A DNA stretch of 64,000 nucleotides from Isoetes taiwanensis (lineage: Eukaryota; Streptophyta; Lycopodiopsida; Isoetales; Isoetaceae). Both the position numbers and the translations under genes were made by a program. A model generated the notes under the pieces. That model was not told where the DNA came from. It made no database searches and was given only the letters and a program-made list of their open reading frames with translations. Location of the stretch: the NCBI GenBank assembly GCA_021234155.1, contig JAJEKV010000024.1:11196913-11260912 (forward strand). The letters are read 5' to 3'. Below, one piece after another: positions 21,839-31,064 of this stretch; position 1 is the stretch's first letter; the number at the start of each line of letters is the position of its first letter.

Positions 21839-22640
21839 GTGTCTGGTGGTGTATTATATCTTGCTTTTAAAAGCATCCCTTTTTCTGTAATTCCATTCTC
21901 AATTTTTGAGTTTGGCAGGGCGTACAACTTCCAGTTCTATATGATGTTCTTACGCTCAAAATTCCAAGCGTTTCCTAAATTCCAAGCATTTTCGACCTAG
22001 GTCGGAGTCGGCCTATTCCGACCCAAGGCCGAATGGGTCCCAAAAAGCAAAAAGAAAAATTTCCACCCTCTTCTTTGCTGCATCCTGTAGGCACTAAAAC
22101 AGCCGAAACAGAGCATTTTGGACAAGATATGGGCATCCAAATCCATTCTTGAGTTCTTCTACTCTCTATTTCAATTGATACATGGCTAAGACATTGCCAG
22201 GTAAACTTCTTCCACTGTTTTGAGTTCGGTCTTGCCGTGTTTTGAAGTCTTGTCGATGTTGAGGTTCTTCCCATAAATAACCTTTTTTTAAGATCTGTAG
22301 ACTATTTTGATGTCCGTTTTAATATGTCGGGGGATGCAAATGGACAAATGCAAGCAAAGATATAGGTACAACATCAAATGCAAGCAAATTTCATTTAAAC
22401 CTATCTTTCTACTGTCTTATAGCAAAAAGTTTAACAAGAATCTACACAAAAAATATTTGAAGTTCAGCTGTATGTTCTAGACATCTTTTCTAAATTAAAA
22501 GCAACAAACATTTATATACTTTCAGATGTTGCTTTAGGGTGCTTTTTTCCTGATTTGTTGCAAGGCTAGATGCATGTGTTAGCATGTTAAATATAGGAGT
22601 AGGTAAGTTTATTCATATTTGGATAATCACATCAGGGTCT
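21839..22640. other. Gene-free stretch
   Basis: No gene recognised. A CGACCTAGGTCGGAGTCGG region near 21993-22011 is locally self-complementary. Confidence 0.4.
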
Positions 22641-23497
22641 GGATAAGATACTGTCGTAGGTAAGGCTCTTGTAGAATTATAGAATGTAGCAAAATAACAG
22701 GGGGTTCTAGGGGGATTTGATATGGATGTAAGAATGACAGATCTTGAAACCATAGACCATATATCCCTAAAACAATTGAATGTGTTGTTATAAAAAAAAA
22801 TCATAGATTCTAAGATAAAAAATAATCACATAAGCTCACTGGGTATATTGGTTAATGTAGTTTGATAAGGACATCGAATTTTTTTGGTAGAGGCTTGAGC
22901 CCCCCTATTTCATGTTTTGAAACCTTAGACAATGCCGTATAGAGTTTCAGTATTGCATCAAAACCTTAAGCAAACTCGTATTTGACATTTCAAAATCATA
23001 GGCGTCCCCAATCATAATTGAGCATAAGCGAAATGAGATGTGCCCAGAGGCTCCAACATACAGTCTGGGCCATAAGATCGACAGATCCGACGATTGTAGT
23101 AGTCCAGAGTGCATCCCATTTAGACGAGAGGTGCCCAGAGGCTCCAACATATAGTCTGGGCTGTAGGATCGACAGATCCATCGATTGTAGTAATCCAGGG
23201 TGCATCCTGTTTAGAATATATAGCAAAATAACAGGGGGGTATGTGGCAAAATAACAGGGGGTTCCAGGGGAATTTGATATGGATGTAAGAATGACAGATC
23301 TTGAAACCATAGACCATATATCCCTACAACAATTGAATGTGTTGTTATAAAAAAAAAAAATCATAGATTTTAAGATAAAAAATAGTTACATAAGCTGATT
23401 GGGTATATTGGTTAATGTAGTTTGATAAGGACATCGAATTTTTTTGGTAGAGGCTCGAGCCTTCTTATTTCATGTTCTGAAACGTTCGATAATGCCG
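22641..23497 (+). repeat. GGGTGCACCC-family repeat, two diverged units
   Basis: Two units of the family tandemly arrayed at 57.3-59.15 kb, here more diverged. Each has ATAACAGGGGGTTC, TGGATGTAAGAATGACAGATC, a GAATGTGTTGTTATAA phrase followed by an A run (22792-22801 and 23349-23361), TTGGTTAATGTAG, TTTTTTTGGTAGAGG, and the CTCCAACATA body. The first unit contains a duplicated CCAGAGGCTCCAACATA body segment (23045-23210). Confidence 0.82.
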
Positions 23498-23727
23498 TAA
23501 TCAGATGTCAATATATAACTTTTTAAAGCCAAAAGCCTAACCTGAAAGAGAATTTATGTAAGGCTAATTCACAGTAGTTTTTGTAAGAGCTGCTCTTTTG
23601 CCTAAAATTTTGTGGGCCTTCTAATAGAAGAGCCCATGGAAAATTAAGATCCTGCAATCACCCTGCATCGTTTAGCAGGAAAACCCTAATCAATATCACA
23701 ATAGAAACTGCAATAAAAGGGGGAATT
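23498..23727 (+). repeat. Duplicated segment, partner at 37199-37425
   Basis: Starts TAATCAGATGTCAATATATA in both places and continues through ATTTTGTGGGCCTTCTAATA and CAGGAAAACCCTAATCAAT to GCAATAAAAG. The partner continues directly into the 1.95-kb block duplicated at 31.07 kb, while this copy diverges. No gene in it. Confidence 0.85.
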
Positions 23728-25844
23728 TTTTTCTTAGGGTCTTTTTGCATGGGCATTTCGGTCTTTTTTCCAATATCATCAATGTAATTTACCAGTTTTC
23801 ATTAAATTTTACGCTTTGCATGCAAACCTTATGAATTTTAGACATATGTACACTATGAGAATACTCACTTGTAATGCTATCATAAATTTAAAATAAAAAA
23901 TCTTGTTGCCGTCTTATGACTAAATTGCATTTTTATTTTTAATGGGGATCGTTTCCAAGTATTCTTAAGCGTTTCCAAGTATTCTTAGGCGTATATTATC
24001 ATTCTTAGGCAATAATTTTGAATGGTATTAGAGAAGGGTATTCTGGCAAAGATTAGGCCTAGATTTTGGGGATGCATAGTAGAGCAAGCCGTAGATACAG
24101 AGTACATTTGTGAAATTTTGAGCAGCTTATTGGCAGCGCAGCTTCCGGCGTCTGACTCCGCCGCTTTGAATGCAGGATGGGTGTTTCCATGGTTCATGTT
24201 TAGAAAGTTTCGGGCATGGAGACAGGTCGGCTTTGCATGCCGTGTTTCTTATTTGCTGCAGTCAAAGGACGACCGATTCAAGGGCAAGTAGCAAAGCAGG
24301 TAACATAATTGGTGCAGGCATCGCTGGGTTGAAGGATCGATTTAGGTTGAAGCATTGCTGGTTTGAAGCTGGGTTGAAGCATCGATTTAGGAGCAGCAGA
24401 GGCCATTGGGATTTAAGAGCCCATCGGATTTAAGGGGCGCATCGGATCAGGTCTTGTTGGGCGGGATTTAAGAGCCCATCGGGATTTAAGGAGCCCATCA
24501 GATGCTGAGGCTCCGAATTTAAGTCCGTCGACCAGAGAGAGAGAGAGGTCAGCCCTGTGGTTGAGACAGAGAGAGAGGTTGAGCAGAGGGGAGGGTTGAG
24601 CAGGACCATGGTTCTTCCGGTGAAGTGCAGAGACCTTGGTTCTATGTTTTTGTAGAGCACAGCAGAGCGGAAGGCCAGGCACGACCATGGTTCGCCTTGG
24701 TTCTAAATGCCAAAACGGACCATAGGATTTGTCATGCATTTTTTTGGGCAAAATGTTTATGGCTGTTGGTGTAGAATAATGCAAGGAATATCCTGTCCAT
24801 CAATGGCTCCCAGCCAATGTTGCAATAAAAACCCATAAAGAAACAATATAAAAACTCCATATTCTCCAAATTTTATAGAAACAATATAAAAACTCCATAT
24901 TCTCCAAATTTTATATGGAAAAGGTCATTATTACTCTCAAAATTAGACACATTATAAATTGTAGTGCATCAAGCCTAATTACCTCTATGGGACCATTGAT
25001 GTCATGTCTAACACACTGTCTACTCCAAGCATGCTTTCCAGAAAAAGTGATTCCATGCTTACAATATCAGTTTATAGCACCAGCTTCTTTCTGTAATCCT
25101 TGGGTATGGAACCTTTGACATTTTTTGAGCCATGTATTGCACTCTGCATCAATAGGCAGGTCATTGTAAGCGAAAAGAACGATATAATATTATTGTGATG
25201 GAATAACAACCTTACTTATGATTCTGACAACCTTACTCACAATTCTGATTCTTGCGTATTGGCTCCACGTCCATGATATCACCCCCTTGGTTATGGCTGT
25301 CCTTCATTGTCAATCCCACCAGTCTCATGGCCTGCTTTGTCAGTTTCATGAGGTGTCTGCACCTCTTGAGTTTCAGCAATACCTTTTTGGGCTCCTCCTC
25401 CAAGAACTTATGATGAAGTGTGTTGCATTTTTTCTAGTCTCTACCATGCCACCAATCTGCCAGAAAGTATTCATTAGCTTGTAATTTATGCATACTTATC
25501 TGATATGATTGAAAGGCATACCTTTGCATTCTAACGTCCTTGTTTCCAGTGCAGTATTGAAGACAAAGAAATAGACCTGAAAAATAGTAAAACATAAGAA
25601 ATGAGCTCTGCCAAATTTGGGGATCCTAAGCAGAAGCAATTTGATAGCCAGTCAATGGATTCTAGGCATTCCAAGCATATCTTAACAATAGTAGAATATC
25701 AACAACATATTATCACAGTAAAATATCACACAGTAAAATATCAATGCAATGGCAGAGGCATTCTAAGCTGTTGAATTTCAGGAAGGATTTACTGAGGGAA
25801 AATGTACATTACAATGCAAGCGCCATAGGCCAGTCGCCATAGGC
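23728..25844. other. Gene-free stretch with short direct repeats
   Basis: No recognisable gene. It contains degenerate repeats of GGATTTAAGAGCCCATCGG at 24410-24505. A perfect ~37-bp direct duplication (GAAACAATATAAAAACTCCA and following bases) occurs at about 24839 and 24880. Confidence 0.5.
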
Positions 25845-26375
25845 CATGCCTCAAAGGCAAGTCGGCACCGACCAGTCAAGACTCCTCAAGTTTTGCATGC
25901 ATTTCGCAATTATGCCATTAGAAGATCATTGCAGATGCAAGCATTGCAGATACCAAGCAGAGCAGAGCCAGGCAATGGTTCTGAGGTACTAAGCAGAGGC
26001 AATCTTATAGCATTATAAGCTGATTGGATTCTAAGATTCTAATCTGATGGCACTCTAAGCATTCTAATCTGATCGCATTCTAAGCAATCTAATCTGATTG
26101 GGTTCTAAGCATTCCAAGCTGATGGATTCGAAGCAGATGGATTCCAAGATGATGGATTTTAAACATTCTGACATAGCATTGTAAGCCGGTCGGCGCCGAC
26201 CAGCATATAATCTCAACGGTAAAATATCAACAACAAAATATCATACCCCACAGTCGAATATCATACTTCAAGAATCGCCATAAGCCAGTCGGCGCCGACC
26301 AGCTCAGATGCATCAAACGTTTATGTTGAATCTACAAGAAACAAGCAGATTTATGCCCAGTCGGCGCCGACTACT
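25845..26375. repeat. Repeated 12-bp palindrome GTCGGCGCCGAC
   Basis: The perfect palindrome GTCGGCGCCGAC occurs at 26189-26200 (extended to 14 bp), 26288-26299 and 26360-26371, with a one-mismatch version at 25861-25872. Most copies sit in a CCAGTCGGCGCCGACCAG context. Such GC-rich palindromes stand out in AT-rich DNA. They lie immediately before the MULE left end at 26422. Between them run degenerate AAGCATTCTAATCTGAT repeats (25990-26160). No gene. Confidence 0.85.
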
Positions 26376-26421
26376 CATCGCGCGGTTCTGTTCAACGAAG
26401 GCCACGCCCAGGTTTTTTTTT

Positions 26422-26521
26422 GGGAAACTTACAGAAATGCCCCTGCGAATTGCCAAATTTACAGAAATGCCCTTGTAAGATTGAAAATCCCTGAAATGCC
26501 CTTCGGGCAGGCAACGGGCAG
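26422..26521 (+). repeat. MULE left TIR
   Basis: Begins GGGAAACTTACAGAAATGCC; aligns over about 100 bp with the reverse complement of 29252-29351, three quarters or more identical by eye. MULE termini of this type commonly bind transposase and carry the promoter. Confidence 0.85.
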
Positions 26522-26682
26522 CCACGGGCAGAAAATTAGAACGTTGGAACGGCGGGAAGTGTTTAGGGATTGATGGAGAAGCGATGCCAAGAGGTACCAT
26601 TTTTGAAAAACCTGTTGTTGGAGTAGACAGATCGGAGTAGCTGCTTTTGGATCGAAGCTGGCACTAGTTTGCAAATCAAGAA

Positions 26683-27896
26683 ATGCCCATGAGCACGGTT
26701 CAGCAGGATGAGCAGAAAAGGTTCACAAGATTGTTTCTTGCTTTTGGTGCTAGCTTGAGTGGATTCCAGCATTGTCGGCCTGTTATTGGTCTAGACGGGA
26801 CATTCCTAACAAGCAGGTACAGAGGAATTTTGCTTACTGCAGTCGCAGTTGACGCTCGTGGGTGTTTGTTTCCACTAGCATATGCGTGGGTTGGCATTGA
26901 GAATGATAGCAACTGGTGTTGGTTTTTAACTCAGCTGCAAGCTTCTTTAGCACTGAATAGAGCGGTTGTCTTTTTATCTGATCGGCAGAAGGGAATATTG
27001 GAAGGAGTATCAGCTGTTTTTGGGGAAAATGCAGTGCATGGATATTGTCTGAGGCATTTAGCAGAGAATTTCAAGAAGGAATTTAAGAGTATAGAGCTGG
27101 TTGTTGTGGAAAGCTGCTCGTGTAGAAACAATTCCCAAGTTTCAGGAAGTTTTAGAAGCAATTGGGACTGCAAATGCTGCCGCTAAAACTTGGTTACTCG
27201 ATGAGATGCATCATCCTCGATATTGGGCAGAAGCGTACTTTCCAGGCTATCAGTTTGGGCATCTTACCTCTAACATTGCAAAATCTTTGAATTCTTGGCT
27301 GCTTGAAGTGAGAGACAAACCTATACTGTCCATGTTGGCTATGATTTGTGACAAGATGATGACATGGTTCTATGATCGTCGGAAGGAAGGATTTGATGCA
27401 TGGATGGCTACTAGACAAAGCCCTTTTGCAGTTATGAAAGAGGTAGATGATGCGATCAAAGCTGCTATTGCTCGTGCACGCTATTACAGGGTCCTTCCAT
27501 CCACTGACTTTATGTTCAAGATTGTAACTGCAAAACACGAGCATTTGGTAAATGTGCAGGCTGGCACATGCTCTTGCTTAAGATGGCAGAAGTCTGGAAT
27601 TCCTTGTGCACATGCTGCTGCATCAATTCTAGAAACAGCAAGTGCAGATGTACACATATGAGGCATATCGTTTGTGCGTGTACTATGCAACTTACGAAGG
27701 GATTATCTGTCCTGTTGTTCATAGTGGTGAACTTGAGGCATCCACAGACATGCTTCCACCACAGACAGCTCGTTTGCCCGGGCGGCCTAAGAAAAGGAGA
27801 ATTAGATCGTCCACTGAGGATGATAAGAGAGCGGTAAAATGTTCAAGATGCAATAGTGTCGGTCACAACCGCAGAACTTGCAGGAATGCCAATTGA
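26683..27896 (+). pseudogene. MULE transposase, two frameshifts
   Basis: Three frames read in order. Frame 1 (26683 to ~27100): FGASLSGFQHCRPVIGLDGT (first catalytic Asp), LSDRQKGILEGV (second Asp) and HGYCLRHLAENF (the family CxxH motif). Frame 2 (from ~27101 to 27661): LWKAARVETIPKFQEVLEAI, then the SWIM zinc finger CSCLRWQKSGIPCAHA. Frame 3 (27642-27896): RLPGRPKKRR and a CCHC zinc knuckle, CSRCNSVGHNRRTC. This is the MuDR-type order of domains. The N-terminal DNA-binding region usual in the family is not seen upstream, and shifts near 27100 and 27650 break the frame, so the copy is probably non-autonomous today. No in-frame stops occur within the segments, so decay is recent. Confidence 0.9.
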
Positions 27897-28096
27897 AATT
27901 GCAGGTATTTCATTCCGAGATAAAGTGCTTTGTGAATTCTTCTTTAATTATGAGATTGACTTCTTACTGTTACATACAGGTATGCAGAACTTGCAGAATT
28001 GCCAATTGAAATTGCAGGTATTTTACTGCGAGATGATCGCATTTGTGACTTCTTTTTTAATTATGAGATTGATTTCTTGATATTACATACAGGTAC
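27871..28096 (+). repeat. 113-bp tandem duplication after the transposase
   Basis: The unit starts GCAGAACTTGCAG at 27871 and again at 27984. Both copies contain CCAATTGAAATTGCAGGTAT, TAATTATGAGATTGA and end in TTACATACAGGTA. The units carry GCAG/GT and ACAG/GT junction-like phrases, so each looks like an exon-intron edge. The duplication spans the end of the transposase frame. Confidence 0.85.
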
Positions 28097-28120
28097 GCAA
28101 AGGAATCTGGAGCAGTTTTC

Positions 28121-28634
28121 AATTGAGATTGTAGTTTACAATGCAGTTTCTGAACTTACTTTATGATTAAAACATTTCTTTGCAGACCTTTTGGTTCATG
28201 ATTTGTTGCCTTTCAAGTAATTGTTTTCAGTAAATCAGCATTGTGAACTCTTCCTCTTCCTTCTATTTGGTTGTTTGCAGTCCTAATGATCTCTATTCTT
28301 TTTTGTAGTTTGCAGTCCTGATGTATTCTCTTTCTTTTTTTGTAGTTTATAGTCCTGTTCCATCCTCATGTATTGCTTCAGAAATAATACATAGAGGCAG
28401 TTCACAAGTTGCTGTATCTTAAGAATATTGGAGAATGCAGAATATTGTAGTTGCTGTATGCAGAATTTAACATGTTCCAATAGTAATGCCATAACTCTTT
28501 TCAAAAATTTTCAGCTTCATCTTGAACTTAAATATGTGCAGAAGTTCTTAAATATGTGCAGAAGTTCTTGAAGTTCTTAAATATATCTTGAAGTTCATCT
28601 TCAGAAATATGGAACTCTTCTGACAAGAAATGGT
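28121..28634. other. MULE interior without recognised gene
   Basis: AT-rich sequence between the transposase and the captured exon. It has several TTTGCAGTCCTGATG-like repeats (28277-28355) and AATATGTGCAGAAGTTCTT duplicated at 28530-28570. No protein motif. Confidence 0.5.
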
Positions 28635-28820
28635 TCATATTTCCAATGTTAGATTCTGAATCAGCAGAAGAGCTACTGCAACCAGAGTTGTTAATAGCTG
28701 CACAATCACAAATACTGTATGGCTGCAGTTGAAGAGGAACAACTTCTTGAGAAATTCTGACTTTTGTTCTTCCAGTTTGGAGACACAGGTTTCAATTTTG
28801 AGAGGAGCTGCCAGTCTGTA

Positions 28821-28970
28821 TTTGGAGGAAATGCCTGATTGTTGCTGCCTCTTCTTCTTATACTTCTTCTTATGAACATGCCAGAAATTCTTTACCTCAT
28901 TGTCAGTTCGCCCTGGTGTGCACTTTGCAATCCATGACCATCTGCCATCTGAGTCTGCAACTCTTGCCAC
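28821..28970 (-). pseudogene. Captured R2R3-MYB third-exon fragment, copy 1
   Basis: The minus-strand frame reads GRWSWIAKCTPGRTDNEVKN and then FWHVHKKKYKKKR. This is the second half of an R3 MYB repeat (family RWSxIAxxLPGRTDNEIKNxW, with recognition-helix TDN and the last Trp replaced by the usual FW). Coding similarity starts right at GRW, close to where the second intron of plant R2R3-MYB genes falls. On this strand an AG precedes it, so one exon seems to have been captured. The frame runs on past 28821 to 28635 with KLEEQKSEFLKKL, not a MYB motif. Without R2 and the first R3 helices it cannot bind DNA normally. Confidence 0.8.
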
Positions 28971-29391
28971 ATCGATTCAGTCCTGAGTAGAACAGGTAAC
29001 AAGTTTTAATCTTCTATACAACATAGAGGTCAAAAAATCTAATTTACATGCATTCTTATTTACCAGCTTGAACAGGCACCTGGCTAAAAATGCAAACCTG
29101 TAAAACTTAGATCTCAAGCAAAAGAACACACTTAGGCTTAACCTAAACTGCTGGGCGAGGTCTCCTTTTGCTGGGCGAGGTCGGCATAGCTGGCCGAGGT
29201 CTCCTTCTGTGCCATAAGCTTAGTTTCGTAGCTTCGTCCGCCAATCTCTTCCCTGCCCGAATCTGCCCGAGGGGCATTTTAGTAATTTTTAAAAGCACAA
29301 GGGCATTTTGGTAAATTAGGGAAAGGTCAAGGGCATTTTCGTAACTTTCCCTTTTTTTTTTCTCCCTTAATTTCGTTTTAAATAGTTTTAA

Positions 29392-29491
29392 GGGAAAGTT
29401 ACGAAAATGCCCTTGACCTTTCCCTAATTTACCAAAATGCCCTTGTGCTTTTAAAAATTACTAAAATGCCCCTCAAATTCAGCAGGAAGAG
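29392..29491 (+). repeat. Second MULE right-end TIR (mirrored)
   Basis: Begins GGGAAAGTTACGAAAATGCC at 29392, the exact reverse image of the TIR ending at 29351. It has no partner TIR further right in the window that I could find, so this second element is truncated. Confidence 0.82.
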
Positions 29492-29763
29492 ATTGGCACT
29501 AAGGCTAAACTACTCGCTTATGGCAATGCATGAGACCTCGGCCAGCTATGCCGACCTCGCCCAGCAGAAGGAGACCTCGCCCAGCAGTTTAGGTTAAGCC
29601 TAAGTGTGTTCTTTTGCTTGAGATCTAAGTTTTACAGGTTTGCATTTTTAGCCAGGTGCCTGTTCAAGCTTGTAAATAAGAATGCATGTAAATTAGATTT
29701 TTTGACCTCTATGTTGTATAGAAGATTAAAACTTGTTATCTGTTCTACTCAGACTGAATCGAT

Positions 29764-29913
29764 GTGGCAAGAGTTGCAGACTCAGATGGCAGATGGTCAT
29801 GGATTGCAAAGTGCACACCAGGGCGAACTGACAATGAGGTAAAGAATTTCTGGCATGTTCATAAGAAGAAGTATAAGAAGAAGAGGCAGCAACAATCAGG
29901 CATTTCCTCCAAA
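29764..29913 (+). pseudogene. Captured R2R3-MYB third-exon fragment, copy 2
   Basis: Same 50 codons as copy 1, on the plus strand: RWSWIAKCTPGRTDNEVKNF then HKKKYKKKRQQQSG. The match to copy 1 stops exactly after the ISSK codons at 29913, where unrelated sequence (encoding LCSMFLGW) begins. In the same frame a TGA lies at 29755-29757 just upstream. The coding exon would therefore have to begin after an AG within 29766-29786, such as the GCAG or CTCAG there. Confidence 0.8.
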
Positions 29914-31064
29914 CTGTGTTCCATGTTCTTAGGGTGGAATCACACCTCCGCTACGCTGACAAGGTTATCCAAGATTGCCACGTTATCTATGTCTTTGTGA
30001 TATCAATGTTTAGGGTACCCATTGTATATATCAATCAAATGAACGACAATGCTGACTCGTTGGATTCTTATTGTCTTGAAAATGTTTTAGTTTTTCTCCA
30101 TCCACCAGTAATCCAGTAGTGTGATCTTAGCCTTGATATAGTTAAACCATGTTCATAATATCCATGTTTTGAGACCATCCTTGTGCTTAATATCTAGCTA
30201 ATTTTTATTTTTCCAAACTTGAGGATCTATAACTTTCCAAACTTAAGGACTATATTTTGAATTCCTGCGAAACCTTAACGTTGAACATTATTTAACAACC
30301 AATGATGACTTTTTAATTTTAGCAATATTCATCATGGCTATATATCTATGTTTGCATCTGTTTTCCTTCTGCAAGTCCTCAGAGCCACACCGACCAGCTT
30401 GTGCTGTAATAGGAGCACATCGATCAGACATAGATGCAATTAACGTACCGCGTGTTGCTAAAGATGATCCTCTCATGAGGAATTTGTTTGGTAGTATAGA
30501 AATGCTCGTAAGAGAAACAAAAGTTGCTAACACTAATTGGGCTACTACAAGAAGTAGTAAAGTTAGGTGTTAAAGGAGAACTAGCATGAATGTAAAAAAA
30601 TGTGATAAACTTATCAACAAAGGTCTATCATCTATGGTTGCACCCTCCTTTTATGGTTTCAAGTCAATTCGAAGTCGTTGTGAGCATATTTTCTGGTTTT
30701 GTGGAGATAACTTGAAGTGATGGTGTCCTCAAACTTCTCTAAATGAGATTTCTCCCAGACCTACCCTTTGGCCAATTGTGACAGGCAAACTCACACGTCT
30801 TCAAAAAGGTGTTATAACTTGGAGGGATTACATAGGACTTTGCATGACGCTATTCCTGCCTTCTCTTTAGGAGAAGGAAGCAAACTGCAACCATTCACAT
30901 CAATGCGTAGAGACAGTAGGCAATCTGAAGTGAATCTTGAGAAGATCAAAGACACTTTTCAATTTTACTTAACTTTTCAATAGATAAGAATTGTACTCTA
31001 CTTTTCAATTGCCAAAAAAAGACCAAAGTGCCCATGAAAAAAGACCCTATGAAAATTTACACTC
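29914..31064. other. No recognised gene
   Basis: A plus-strand frame at 30334-30573 reads PHRPACAVIGAHRSDIDAIN and is compositionally protein-like. I recognise no family, it has no promoter or splice support, and neighbouring frames are broken, so I leave it uncalled. The rest is AT-rich. Confidence 0.4.

Larger units (their letters stand above)
26422..29351 (+). mobile_element. Mutator-like element (MULE) with captured MYB exon
   Basis: About 100-bp terminal inverted repeats: the left end 26422-26521 begins GGGAAACTTACAGAAATGCC, and the right end, read inward from 29351, begins GGGAAAGTTACGAAAATGCC. Both share the pattern of three AAATGCCC phrases followed by a CGGGCAG motif. Nine T at 26413-26421 and nine of ten T at 29352-29361 fit a 9-bp target-site duplication, the usual MULE size. 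Inside lie a frameshifted MULE transposase on the plus strand and a minus-strand R3-MYB exon, as in gene-capturing MULEs. Because the target duplication is homopolymeric, it is weak evidence on its own; the TIRs are strong. Confidence 0.85.
28821..29913. repeat. Near-complete inverted repeat, ~525-bp arms, 40-bp spacer
   Basis: Arm 1 (28821-29351) and arm 2 (29392-29913) are reverse complements over their whole length. Each contains the MYB exon, the AACCTAAACTGCTGGGCGAG region and a complete MULE right TIR. The spacer 29352-29391 is 40 bp. Identity is high in the MYB and flanking part and lower at 29200-29270 against 29476-29535. A transcript across it would fold into a long hairpin. The structure is two MULE right ends facing each other. 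Confidence 0.9.

Noticed and set aside
28635-28820. C-terminal domain of a complete MYB gene downstream of the R3 exon
   Set aside because: The extension has no MYB-family motif, is absent from the second copy and ends in hydrophobic low-quality sequence, so it is element sequence read through.
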